A program made the translations under genes and the position numbers. The notes beneath the pieces were generated by a model. The model ran no database searches. It was not told the origin of the DNA and worked only from the letters and a program-made list of their open reading frames with translations. This document shows positions 1 through 7,495 of a stretch of 64,000 bases of DNA, one piece after another; the first letter of the stretch is position 1; the number at the start of each line of letters is the position of its first letter. The DNA is from Clostridium sp. AF27-2AA (GTDB lineage Bacteria > Bacillota > Clostridia > Lachnospirales > Lachnospiraceae), in NCBI RefSeq assembly GCF_003478505.1, contig NZ_QUFI01000001.1:214407-278406 (forward strand), in the 5' to 3' direction.

Positions 1-1136
1 ACACCAGCTTTTTTGCAGCGTGTGATGAATGTTATGCGCGGATCGTGAGCGCGGTGCTTCGGGTTCAACTGGAGCTGAGCAATGACCTTAGCAAAGCGAT
101 TTGAGTATTTGTCATAGGTGAGTTTCCATGAACCTGCATGGGTCTGGCCTTTATCATTGAGTAGGTATTCACTTCCGATTGAGAGGGCAAAGTCATAATT
201 TTTTTTAAGTAGATCGCGCACTTTGGTATGGATGGGAACTATGCGCTGTTTTCCGGCCGGAGTTTTCATGCCGGCTTGCATGTACCACTGCTCCAGATTG
301 ATTTCATCCAGGCGAAGCGTAGCAAGTTCCTGAGGACGCCAGCCCATATAACATTGCATCAGGATCCAGTCAACGAACTGGACCTTTCCAACATTCTCCC
401 ACAGTACTTTCATTTCATCTTCAGTGAAGATAATATGCGGAACCTTGGCTTCTTCTTTTTCTTTTACAATATCATCAGATATTTCAAAGGTTCTGGCATA
501 GTTTTTCTCTACGATTTCATATTCCAGAGCATAATCCAACATGAGATTGAACATGGATTTCATCCGTGCCTTGGTTCCGGCCGTGGCAAAGACCTGCTGA
601 CCTTTTTGCTTTCCCCGGTCCTCAATTCGGAATCCTTCTTCCATACAGCCCTTAATATGGCGGGCCCGCAGATCTTTTGCACGCATGTTGTAGATGGAAG
701 AGCAGTAGGCCCAGCAGGAAGTAATAGTGCGCTGGTAGGCATCTGAAACGTTTTCAAAATATTCTTCCGTCCATCGGTCATACAGCTGCTGAACGGTAAT
801 ATCGTCGTCCAGATCATAAGGATTGCGGTTATAGTCCACAAGGGCCGTGTAGGCGTCATTGTAGGTGGGAAAATATGATTTTGGCTTTAGAGATTTGAGA
901 ATGAAATTGCCAAGCTCGTCCCGGCCAACACAAACGCGGGCCAGGAATGGGTTGCGAAGATTTTTGTTTTTTACTTCCGTAATGGACCCGAAGCCGTTCG
1001 GCAGGCGCATTCGTTTCTTTGTATTTCTGGTATTTTTCCGTACCGTGGATTTATCCAACGGATATCCGCAATGAGGGCAGGAAATGGCTTTATCACTTAC
1101 CTGCAATTCACATTCTGGGCATTTTATCAGTGCCAT
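1..1136 (-). CDS. int: Tyrosine-family phage integrase, C-terminus cut by window edge
   Basis: Site-specific recombinase expected to integrate the phage at attB. The frame is open from an ATG at 1136 to the left edge, about 378 residues. The N-terminus has a zinc ribbon (CPEC at residues 6-9, CPHC at 20-23). A core-binding region follows, then the catalytic domain with the first arginine in MGWRPQELATL (about residue 265) and the HxxR box near the edge (HDPRITFITRC). The active tyrosine must lie outside the window. The ribosome site AAAGGAGGATG fits the chosen start. It points away from the rest of the genome, as usual for an integrase next to attL. Family call is firm; the integration site is unknown. 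Confidence 0.93.
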   Translation of the reverse strand, partial: MALIKCPECELQVSDKAISCPHCGYPLDKSTVRKNTRNTKKRMRLPNGFGSITEVKNKNLRNPFLARVCVGRDELGNFILKSLKPKSYFPTYNDAYTALVDYNRNPYDLDDDITVQQLYDRWTEEYFENVSDAYQRTITSCWAYCSSIYNMRAKDLRARHIKGCMEEGFRIEDRGKQKGQQVFATAGTKARMKSMFNLMLDYALEYEIVEKNYARTFEISDDIVKEKEEAKVPHIIFTEDEMKVLWENVGKVQFVDWILMQCYMGWRPQELATLRLDEINLEQWYMQAGMKTPAGKQRIVPIHTKVRDLLKKNYDFALSIGSEYLLNDKGQTHAGSWKLTYDKYSNRFAKVIAQLQLNPKHRAHDPRITFITRCKKAG

Positions 1137-1267
1137 AGGGCATCCTCCTTTAAAAATGAGTATAAAAATAACACCCTTGCCAGGATGCTCCAGAAATGAT
1201 ATAATTCAGGTGTCTAAGCTGATTAATCAATCCAGAGCAAATCTGGTAAGAGAAAATCTATGTAAAG

Positions 1268-1298
1268 CCGTTCGGTACGCCAATACCGGGCGGTTTTT
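1268..1298 (+). terminator. Hairpin with T-run between int and the Uma2 gene
   Basis: CCGTTCGGTA pairs with TACCGGGCGG (10 bp, two G-U pairs) around a 6-nt loop, followed by TTTTTC on the plus strand. Both neighbours are on the minus strand, where the downstream T-run is poor, so it may mainly stop plus-strand transcripts entering int. No experimental support. Confidence 0.5.
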
Positions 1299-1312
1299 CA
1301 TTTCATGAGATT

Positions 1313-1861
1313 TTAGTAGTTTTCCAGTAAATCATTTATTTTGATTGTCAGTCCCGGATAGATTCCGACAGGAATATCCTGCGCAAAGGGATAGATTACC
1401 GGAGCTGCATCGTCTTCATAATGATAAACGGTAACACGCTCTTTGGCTGGGTCTACAATCCAATATTCACGGACACCAGCATCAGAATAGAGAGTATTTT
1501 TCCGGTTATAGTCCATTCTTCGGCTGGATGGAGACACGATTTCAAAGATAAGGTCCGGAGCTCCGGAGCAGCCGCGGTCAGTCAGCTTGTTAGGGTCGCA
1601 GATCACGGAAATATCCGGCTCTACCCAGTCTTTGTCATCCGCATCGAGGTTAACGGCAAATGGAGCAGGGTAAACCAGGCATTTTCCATGATTACTTTTA
1701 ATGTAGTCCCGAACGCTTCCGGATAGTTCCATGACAAGCTGCTGATGGATTCGGCTCGGCGGTGCCATGTCGTATAATTTTCCATCAATCAGCTCAGCAC
1801 GATCGCCCTCTGGCAGGTTCCAGTAATCTTCTGATGTATAATGATTTTTCAATAATGGCAT
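1313..1861 (-). CDS. Uma2-family PD-(D/E)XK nuclease-like protein
   Basis: Member of the Uma2/DUF820 family, small proteins with a restriction-endonuclease-like fold. The ATG at 1861 is preferred because AAAGGAAG lies at good spacing before it; this gives 182 residues, the usual family length. Visible nuclease-type elements are EPDIS (81-85), FEIVSPSS (106-113) followed by K121, and REYWIVDP (131-138). It is the gene nearest the integrase in the leftward lysogeny operon, so it is probably expressed from the prophage. Its substrate is unknown; a defence or superinfection role would be inference from position only. Confidence 0.82.
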   Translation of the reverse strand: MPLLKNHYTSEDYWNLPEGDRAELIDGKLYDMAPPSRIHQQLVMELSGSVRDYIKSNHGKCLVYPAPFAVNLDADDKDWVEPDISVICDPNKLTDRGCSGAPDLIFEIVSPSSRRMDYNRKNTLYSDAGVREYWIVDPAKERVTVYHYEDDAAPVIYPFAQDIPVGIYPGLTIKINDLLENY

Positions 1862-1893
1862 GTGAACACTTCCTTTCTGCAATGGTGTTGCGC

Positions 1894-2334
1894 TTATGAA
1901 ATCCGTTTCATTCTTAATTCAACCAATTCCTTTTCATATCCCAGAATACGTGCAAATTGGTCAATGGTATACCCATTTTCCATAGCTTCCAGAATAGCTT
2001 CGTCTGGGATCAGAAACTCCGCGGCAAAAGCATTTGCCTCCTGTTCGATTTTTGTATTTAGAAAGGTTTGGTTTCTTAAAAAATAGCAGTTCTCCTTCGG
2101 GTGCAATATGGCATGCCCAAGTTCATGGGCCATGACAAAGAGCCGCTCATTGCCCTCTAAGCATTCGTTTATCCATATACACTTAGATCGTTTCATATAC
2201 ATATAACACCCAAGTCTGGAGCCGATATCGCAGGTCATAACTTCGATACCGAGAAGATCGGCAAGTTTAAATGGGTCAGAGGTATCAAATTTTCTTTTAT
2301 AATATAGAACTTTCTTTCTGACAAAATCATTCAA
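1894..2334 (-). CDS. ImmA/IrrE-family zinc metallopeptidase
   Basis: Gluzincin-like protease with the motif HELGH at residues 70-74 and a downstream glutamate in EQEANAFAAEFLIPDE as the likely third zinc ligand. In this family the protease often cleaves a neighbouring repressor to trigger induction (known for ImmA of ICEBs1). It lies 11 bp downstream of the CI-like repressor gene on the same strand, so it is a good candidate anti-repressor. Start is a TTG at 2334, with an AGGTGAT-type ribosome site. 146 residues is slightly short for the family but all metal ligands are present. Confidence 0.88.
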   Translation of the reverse strand: MNDFVRKKVLYYKRKFDTSDPFKLADLLGIEVMTCDIGSRLGCYMYMKRSKCIWINECLEGNERLFVMAHELGHAILHPKENCYFLRNQTFLNTKIEQEANAFAAEFLIPDEAILEAMENGYTIDQFARILGYEKELVELRMKRIS

Positions 2335-2345
2335 ACCTACATCAC

Positions 2346-2777
2346 CTACTTTTTGTTCTTATTCGGATTGTACTTCTCTTTGTTCTTAACTTTTACCCGG
2401 CGCAGCATTAAATCTACCTGACCGAGGAAAAGGTCAATGTCTTCATCTGGAATTTCCTGACCGTCATATGCCGCCGGACCAAATTCTTTGTTGGCCAGTT
2501 TCTCACGGAGAGAATCGAGGTCTTTCTTTATATCCCTTTCGTCTCTAACATTTAATTCCGGAGCTTTTTCTACTTCTGGTGCATTTTCTGTATCTGACAA
2601 TATATAGCCTACAGTCACACCGAGGTAGTCTGCAATTTTTTTGAGATTGGACGCAGTAGGATTTGATTTATCCATTTTGCTGATATAACCTCTTCCAAAT
2701 CCCAGTTGTAATTCTAACTCTTTACTGGTAATTCCCTTTTGTTTGCATAACGTTTGGATTCTGTCTTTTATACTCAT
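2346..2777 (-). CDS. CI-like XRE-family repressor
   Basis: Helix-turn-helix regulator of 143 residues. The HTH occupies about residues 3-60 (ITSKELELQLGFGRGYISKM), followed by an acidic linker and a charged C-terminal half without a LexA-type peptidase motif, so inactivation by the adjacent ImmA-like protease rather than RecA self-cleavage is plausible. The ATG at 2777 is chosen over an in-frame upstream TTG because GAAAGG sits 8 nt before it. It divides from the rightward early genes across the operator region at 2799-2971. Confidence 0.87.
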   Translation of the reverse strand: MSIKDRIQTLCKQKGITSKELELQLGFGRGYISKMDKSNPTASNLKKIADYLGVTVGYILSDTENAPEVEKAPELNVRDERDIKKDLDSLREKLANKEFGPAAYDGQEIPDEDIDLFLGQVDLMLRRVKVKNKEKYNPNKNKK

Positions 2778-2798
2778 ATGGTTGCCTTTCAAAAAAAG

Positions 2799-2971
2799 TT
2801 GCGATTTAACGCAAAATCACACTTGACAATTGCCATATATCACGTATAATAAAGACATGAGTTGCGATAAAGAGCAATTATTGTGATTTGCGTTTATTAA
2901 ATATTGTTGTGGTGACTTTATTTTACTATATATCGCAAAATAAATCAATATAAATTTGTTGTTTATCGCAA
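2799..2971. promoter_or_regulatory. Four operator-like sites in the repressor/Cro intergenic region
   Basis: Four 16-bp sites share the form TTGCG-N6-CGCAA. 2799-2814 is a perfect dyad in its arms. 2862-2877 has arms TTGCG and AGCAA. 2923-2938 and 2956-2971 keep the CGCAA arm and a degenerate left arm. They flank the divergent start regions of the repressor (2777) and the Cro-like gene (3001), which is the expected place for a lysis-lysogeny switch. Binding by the repressor is inference. Confidence 0.7.
2823..2850 (+). promoter_or_regulatory. Rightward early promoter
   Basis: TTGACA (2823-2828), a 16-nt spacer and TATAAT (2845-2850) make a near-consensus sigma-70/SigA promoter facing the Cro-like gene. 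It lies between the first two operator-like sites, so repressor binding there would block it. Confidence 0.75.
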
Positions 2972-3000
2972 ACTCATAAAATATGAAAGGAGAGCGAGAA

Positions 3001-3192
3001 ATGGTTTACGAGAACTTAAAAGAAATTTGCAAGGAAAAGCATATTACGTTCCAGGAAATCGAAGTTGCTGCTGATTTGGGCGCTGGATGTATCAGCAGAT
3101 GGAAAGACGGCAAGGTTAGCCCGAATGTTGATACGCTCAAAAAGATTGCTGGTGTAATGGGAATCAAAGTCGAAGATCTTGTAAAGGAGTAA
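3001..3192 (+). CDS. Cro-like XRE-family regulator
   Basis: 63-residue protein that is almost only a helix-turn-helix (ITFQEIEVAADLGAGCISRW, then LKKIAGVMGIKVEDL). First gene of the rightward early operon and divergent from the CI-like repressor, the position of cro. Start ATG 3001 has AAAGGAGAG upstream; an earlier in-frame ATG at 2983 lacks a ribosome site. The next gene follows after 3 bp. Confidence 0.82.
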   Translation: MVYENLKEICKEKHITFQEIEVAADLGAGCISRWKDGKVSPNVDTLKKIAGVMGIKVEDLVKE

Positions 3193-3195
3193 AAG

Positions 3196-3483
3196 TTGAA
3201 AATCACAATTGATTTAAAGGAAGATGTTTCTCCTGCATTACCACCGAATTATGTATATCGTCGCCTGTTCATGGAACATTGGGAAAGGTTACAGAAGAAA
3301 CATGATAACAAGCTCTGGGGACTTGCTAATGCGTGTGATATATCAGCAAGAGCACTTTATTCACATAAGACCGGACGCAGTCAAAATGTGAAAAATTTGA
3401 TTCTTACATATACGGATGCGGAAGAATGTTTTGAATTGTTTAAGCAGTTCGCAGATGTATGGGTTAGAAATTGTTCCGGTTGA
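3196..3483 (+). CDS. Hypothetical early protein
   Basis: 95 residues starting at a TTG; AAGGAG at 3184-3189 lies 6 nt before it, inside the end of the Cro-like gene, so the two are translationally linked. The N-terminus (ITIDLKED) is strand-like. The middle (LWGLANACDISARALYSHKTGRS) resembles a helix-turn-helix, but the match is weak and I do not recognise the family. Confidence 0.65.
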   Translation: MKITIDLKEDVSPALPPNYVYRRLFMEHWERLQKKHDNKLWGLANACDISARALYSHKTGRSQNVKNLILTYTDAEECFELFKQFADVWVRNCSG

Positions 3484-3518
3484 GTATTTCGCAGAAGAGC
3501 GGAAGGACGGGTGAGAAG

Positions 3519-3647
3519 ATGAGAAAAATTAAAAATCTTGTGGTGGAGCACCAGAAATGCTTAAACGATGCTGTAAAGCTCAGTTTGAAGTTGTCCGTGT
3601 TTTCTACGGCTTTGTCACTGGTGGCCCTGTGGTTGGCTTTACGTTAG
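3519..3647 (+). CDS. Small single-pass membrane protein
   Basis: 42 residues. A basic N-terminal half is followed by a hydrophobic stretch (about residues 24-41, FSVFSTALSLVALWLALR region) ending at the C-terminus, so it could insert as a tail-anchored peptide. GGAAGGACGGGTGAGAAG before the ATG offers a ribosome site. Function unknown. Confidence 0.5.
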   Translation: MRKIKNLVVEHQKCLNDAVKLSLKLSVFSTALSLVALWLALR

Positions 3648-3663
3648 GAAGGATGTGAAGCGC

Positions 3664-3879
3664 ATGGAAAACGAACTTCTTGAGTTTCTTAAAAAAGAGG
3701 GCATTACCCTGGAACGGTTAGCGGAAGGATCCGGGGTTTCCTATCCAGCGATTCACGCTTGCCTGGGGCCTCATCCAATAAGACGGTTAAGCCCGGAAGA
3801 GTTGTTCCTGATTGGCCAGTATATCGGGAAGCGTTCTCGGGGCAGACTGAACAAGATACTTCGTTTAAAGGGGGTGTGA
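3664..3879 (+). CDS. Small HTH protein
   Basis: 71 residues with a helix-turn-helix-like centre (ITLERLAEGSGVSYPAIHAC) and a basic tail (KRSRGRLNKILRLKG). Start ATG 3664 lies 11 nt after AGGAAGG; the GTG at 3655 is too close to that site. Probably a DNA-binding early regulator; no specific family recognised. Confidence 0.62.
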   Translation: MENELLEFLKKEGITLERLAEGSGVSYPAIHACLGPHPIRRLSPEELFLIGQYIGKRSRGRLNKILRLKGV

Positions 3880-3882
3880 ACT

Positions 3883-4215
3883 ATGGATAACAATGTAGTT
3901 GATCTTACCAGATCAAAAGAAATTGCGGAGCATGTGAGCCGGATCCTTATCGGTGCAGGCAGTATGCCGAACTTTCCGGCGGGAAGTGTTCCGGTTGCTA
4001 CGGCTGCAAAGATCTTTGGAAAGAATCCTGGTTGGGTGCAGGCCGGAATCATTTCTGGATGGTTGCCTATCGGAAAGGCTACACAAGGGGATGAGCTGAT
4101 GACTGATATGAAGCAGTTGGATCGGAATAAGAAGACAAATTATTACATCAGTCCGCGGCTCCTCTGGGAGTTGACAGGCTATGTATGGGAAGGGAAAGGT
4201 GAGAGTGATGATTAG
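3883..4215 (+). CDS. Conserved phage hypothetical, possible HTH/excisionase-like protein
   Basis: 110 residues. The segment VPVATAAKIFGKNPGWVQAG looks like the winged-helix entry of small excisionase-type proteins (a turn followed by a recognition helix), and the position in the early operon suits one. Begins 4 bp after the previous stop and ends overlapping the next small ORF. Assignment is tentative. Confidence 0.55.
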   Translation: MDNNVVDLTRSKEIAEHVSRILIGAGSMPNFPAGSVPVATAAKIFGKNPGWVQAGIISGWLPIGKATQGDELMTDMKQLDRNKKTNYYISPRLLWELTGYVWEGKGESDD

Positions 4216-4306
4216 AAGAAAGACGGCTATGTTTGGCATGGCAGTTTTCGGAAGTGGCCGTACGCTTTGCGCTTCATTAGCAAAGCTGATGCTTGCGAGG
4301 TGCTGA
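4208..4306 (+). CDS. Very small ORF, function unknown
   Basis: 32 codons, MIRRKTAMFGMAV at the start and mildly hydrophobic. The ATG overlaps the previous stop and its own stop overlaps the next ATG by one base, the tight packing typical of translated phage genes. GAGAGTG-type upstream sequence is a poor ribosome site, so coupling would be needed. Confidence 0.35.
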   Translation: MIRRKTAMFGMAVFGSGRTLCASLAKLMLARC

Positions 4307-4425
4307 TGATGGGCTGCCGGGATTGTTATTACTGGTATCGCTGTATGGAGCGGAGCCGGGATTATCCCTGTAGGGATTATAAAAAAATTCCCAAGTGGGT
4401 GGAGCCACAAGGGAATCGAGTTTGA
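4306..4425 (+). CDS. Very small cysteine-rich ORF
   Basis: 39 residues with four cysteines (CRDC, then two single Cys) and many aromatic residues. It starts at an ATG overlapping the preceding TGA and could bind a metal ion. Too short for family assignment. Confidence 0.38.
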   Translation: MMGCRDCYYWYRCMERSRDYPCRDYKKIPKWVEPQGNRV

Positions 4426-4455
4426 GAATGATGTAAACATGTATGGTACTCAAAC
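4421..4455 (+). repeat. Dispersed 35-bp repeat, copy 1
   Basis: TTTGAGAATGATGT at the left and ACTCAAACA at the right match the segment at 32000-32034 at about 28 of 35 positions. The copy lies in the leader of the Rad50-like gene; the ends TTTGAG and CTCAAA are inverted repeats. Role unknown. Confidence 0.55.
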
Positions 4456-4511
4456 AATTGAAAAATAAATTTTCACCTCTAATTATATAGAGGTTCGGGA
4501 GGAAATGCAAG

Positions 4512-6554
4512 ATGGCAAAGGAAATTAGAATTAAAAAAGCCAGATTCGAGAATTTTAAAAAGCTGAATAACATTGAAATTGAATTTGGCAGCCGGACAGA
4601 GATTTCGGCGCAGAACTGGACAGGAAAATCCAGTATCGCAGATGGCATCTTCTGGGTGCTGTTCGGAAAGTCCAGTACCGGGAAGAGTGAGGGCAAAGAG
4701 TTCCGTCCGAGACCGTACGATGCCGCAGGCATTGACATCGACCATATTGATGTTGTGGTGGAACTGACGATGGAGAATGACGGAACCGAGGTTGTTCTCC
4801 GCAAAGCACAGCGTCAGAACTGGGTGCGGAAGCGTGGCACTGAGACTGAGGTCCATGAAGGAGACCGAAACATCTATTCCTGGAACAACGTAGAAATTTC
4901 CGAGACAGAGTTCAAGGCCAGAATCGCTGATATCGTATCAGAGAAAAACTTCATGTTGATTACAGACCCGACCGCATTCTTCCGGCTGACCAAGGCCGAG
5001 AAACTGGATCTGATTATGTCTCTGGTGAATGGAATTTCCGAGGAAGAGATTCTGGAAAAGGCCAATACAGATAACAAGTATGGCAAACTTCTGGAGATGA
5101 TCCGCGGCGGAAAGACGCTGGAAGAGATCCGGGCTACCTCCAAGCGCTCCATTACAGATATGACTAAGGAGCGTGACAAGATTTCGGCATCCATCGCAGA
5201 ACGTCAGCGAGACATTGTTGAGGTTGATGTGGCTGAACTGGAACTGCAGCGCAACGATATAAAAAGAAATCTGGATGAGATTAATCAGAAGATGGAAAGC
5301 ACCACCGCGGCGGTTGACGAGTATTCCGAGAAACAGCGTCATATTATGGAGTTAAAAGCGAAGCAGTCCACCATTGAGAATGCGGCCATCGAGACACTTA
5401 ACAAACAGCGACGGGAAGCGCAGAAGCGCATTGACCTGGCAGAAGATGATTTCCGTACTGCAATGCAGGCACAGAAAGAATGCGAGTTAGAACTTGAGCG
5501 GCTGGACCGTGTTATCGCAGAAAGTAAAGCGCAGCGGGATAAGCTTATGGAGGAGTACAGCGAGGTAAAGGGGGCTCAGTTCCATGCATATGAGCCGTTG
5601 CCGGAATTAAAGGCAGATGATTTTGTTTGCCCGACATGCGGACAGCTGCTTCCGGCAGAAAAGAAGGAAGAATTGCTTGCAGGTCATGATGAGTCGGAAG
5701 CTGTTCACCGTGCCCAGTACGATTCTGGCAGAAAAGAATTTGAAGAATCAAAGAAGAAACGTATTTCAGATATTAATGCTACTGGCAGTGAATGTGCAGC
5801 CAAGATCAAGGAATACGAAGCCAACAAAGTTGAGGTTGCAACTAAGTTGGAAGCTGCTAAGAGTCGGAAGATTTCTGCCAATAAGGAAAAGACTGAGGCT
5901 ATGGAAGCGCTTGAAAAGATTCCGGCGGAACCGGATTTATCTGAGAATCAGCTTTATGAAAAACTGGTTCTGGAGATCAAGACCTGTGAGGATGGCCTGA
6001 GATCTATGAATACTGGTGCTGATTACCGTGAGCAGCTGAAGGGCCAGAAAGTCAAATGGGAGCAGGAACTGGAAGAGGTGAACAAGAAATTTGCCGCTTA
6101 CGATAAAGCTTCTGATGCGAAAGATCGTGTGGCAGATCTGGAAACTCAGTTTAAGGCTAAGGTACAGATGATTGCCAATGAAGAAAATATTCTGATTCAG
6201 TGCGAAGAATTCCAGACGCTGAAAGATTCCTACCTGACGGACGAAATCAACAAGCATTTCAAGACGGTCCGCTTTCAAATGTTCCGCAAGCAGAAGAATG
6301 GCGGTGTTGAGCGTGTCTGTGATGTTTATACGAAGAACGGCAGCCCATATGGTGAAAACACTACATCAAGCGCAGAGAAGCTTGTTATCGGCCTGGAAAT
6401 CGTTAATGTGCTTTCCAACATCATTGGCGTTAAGGCTCCAGTGATTATCGACAACGGAGAGCGCGTCTCTGCGGGAAATATGCCGGAGCTGGATACCCAG
6501 ATGATTATTTTGTCTGTATCCGATGACAAGGATTTTAGAACAGAGGTGAGATGA
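4512..6554 (+). CDS. Rad50/SMC-like ATPase with zinc hook
   Basis: 680-residue SbcC/Rad50-type protein expected to act in DNA end processing or recombination with the neighbouring RecT and SSB. The P-loop is SAQNWTGKSS (about 31-40) near the N-terminus. Long charged coiled coils flank a zinc hook CPTCGQLLP (about 371-379). The C-terminal ABC half shows TTSSAEKLVIG as signature and PVIIDNGE as Walker B. The P-loop is odd because the usual first Gly is Ala (AQNWTGKS). The gene overlaps the next by 4 bp. Confidence 0.87.
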   Translation: MAKEIRIKKARFENFKKLNNIEIEFGSRTEISAQNWTGKSSIADGIFWVLFGKSSTGKSEGKEFRPRPYDAAGIDIDHIDVVVELTMENDGTEVVLRKAQRQNWVRKRGTETEVHEGDRNIYSWNNVEISETEFKARIADIVSEKNFMLITDPTAFFRLTKAEKLDLIMSLVNGISEEEILEKANTDNKYGKLLEMIRGGKTLEEIRATSKRSITDMTKERDKISASIAERQRDIVEVDVAELELQRNDIKRNLDEINQKMESTTAAVDEYSEKQRHIMELKAKQSTIENAAIETLNKQRREAQKRIDLAEDDFRTAMQAQKECELELERLDRVIAESKAQRDKLMEEYSEVKGAQFHAYEPLPELKADDFVCPTCGQLLPAEKKEELLAGHDESEAVHRAQYDSGRKEFEESKKKRISDINATGSECAAKIKEYEANKVEVATKLEAAKSRKISANKEKTEAMEALEKIPAEPDLSENQLYEKLVLEIKTCEDGLRSMNTGADYREQLKGQKVKWEQELEEVNKKFAAYDKASDAKDRVADLETQFKAKVQMIANEENILIQCEEFQTLKDSYLTDEINKHFKTVRFQMFRKQKNGGVERVCDVYTKNGSPYGENTTSSAEKLVIGLEIVNVLSNIIGVKAPVIIDNGERVSAGNMPELDTQMIILSVSDDKDFRTEVR

Positions 6555-7045
6555 TGCTTATTAAATGCAAATTTCTGAAAGAAAATGTACCGGCCGGACG
6601 TGAGTATACATATCGTTCGGATGTGCTTGTGAAGGTGGGAGACCTGGTGCAGATCAATTCCAGCGCGAAAGGTGTTGTCACGGCGGTTGATGTGCCGGAA
6701 GAGGAAGTGGCAGCTTTTGCGGATAAAATCAAGAACATCCAGGGCCTTATCGAATCTGATATCATTCTCAAAAACTGGTGTGTGGTCAATGCAGTAAGTC
6801 AGCAGATTCAGCCGCCGGAACTGCTTCCGAAATATTTCCGTGGAAGTGTTTACGGACACCCGGTTATCAAAGATGGATATTTGCGGACAACCAGTCCGAC
6901 CGTAGAGATTCTGGACTACGGAGATTATAAGGTGATCGTTACGGTTACTGGATCTAGATATCGGATTCATCCAGAGGATGTAGCACTGGAAGCCGAAGTG
7001 GCTTATCCGGGATATTACAAGAGATTAAATATGGAGGGGAAATAA
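6551..7045 (+). CDS. Conserved phage hypothetical in recombination operon
   Basis: 164 residues, starting at the ATGATG that overlaps the stop of the Rad50-like gene. The first 50 residues form a beta-rich segment (TYRSDVLVKVGDLVQI, then KGVVTAVDVPEEEV) reminiscent of the N-terminal DNA-binding fold of PriA-like proteins; this is a weak resemblance. The C-terminal half is also strand-rich. Probably a partner of the ATPase or RecT, by position. Confidence 0.6.
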   Translation: MMLIKCKFLKENVPAGREYTYRSDVLVKVGDLVQINSSAKGVVTAVDVPEEEVAAFADKIKNIQGLIESDIILKNWCVVNAVSQQIQPPELLPKYFRGSVYGHPVIKDGYLRTTSPTVEILDYGDYKVIVTVTGSRYRIHPEDVALEAEVAYPGYYKRLNMEGK

Positions 7046-7046
7046 G

Positions 7047-7493
7047 ATGATTAAATTTGAAGGCGATAAACTTGAAATGGCGGGAACAGTTGGACAGCTT
7101 GCGTGCGAAATGGAAAATGTTTTGCGTGCGTTTTATCAGATGCTTGTAAAGAACACAGATCAGGAAAACGCAACTGATTTTGTTGACAGAATTTGCGCAA
7201 ATGCAAAGAAAACTCAGAAACAAAGTGTCTCGGATGATCTTGAGGAATTGGAGAAAATGGAGCCAGGATTGGCATCTATTCTTAAAAACTTTTCGAGGAG
7301 GATTAGAGGTATGGCAACAGCATTAAAACATAAACAGAGAAGCAGCAGAAGTTATCAGAAAAATCATAAGACTATGGGAGCAGCGATTCAGTCTATGGCG
7401 AATACATCCATTGCCAAGCAGACCAGTGGCAAAATGAGATTCAGCGTGGCCCAGATGATGAAAAATATGTTCCGTAAGAAAGGGGATAAGTAA
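7047..7493 (+). CDS. Hypothetical protein, possible fusion of two small phage proteins
   Basis: 148 residues. The acidic N-terminal 88 residues and the very basic C-terminal 60 residues (starting MATALKHKQRSSRSY) look like two different proteins. An internal AGGAGG at about 7296 lies 9 nt before the in-frame ATG at 7311, so the basic part may also be made alone. It lies between the Rad50-like and recT genes. Confidence 0.6.
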   Translation: MIKFEGDKLEMAGTVGQLACEMENVLRAFYQMLVKNTDQENATDFVDRICANAKKTQKQSVSDDLEELEKMEPGLASILKNFSRRIRGMATALKHKQRSSRSYQKNHKTMGAAIQSMANTSIAKQTSGKMRFSVAQMMKNMFRKKGDK

Positions 7494-7495
7494 CT

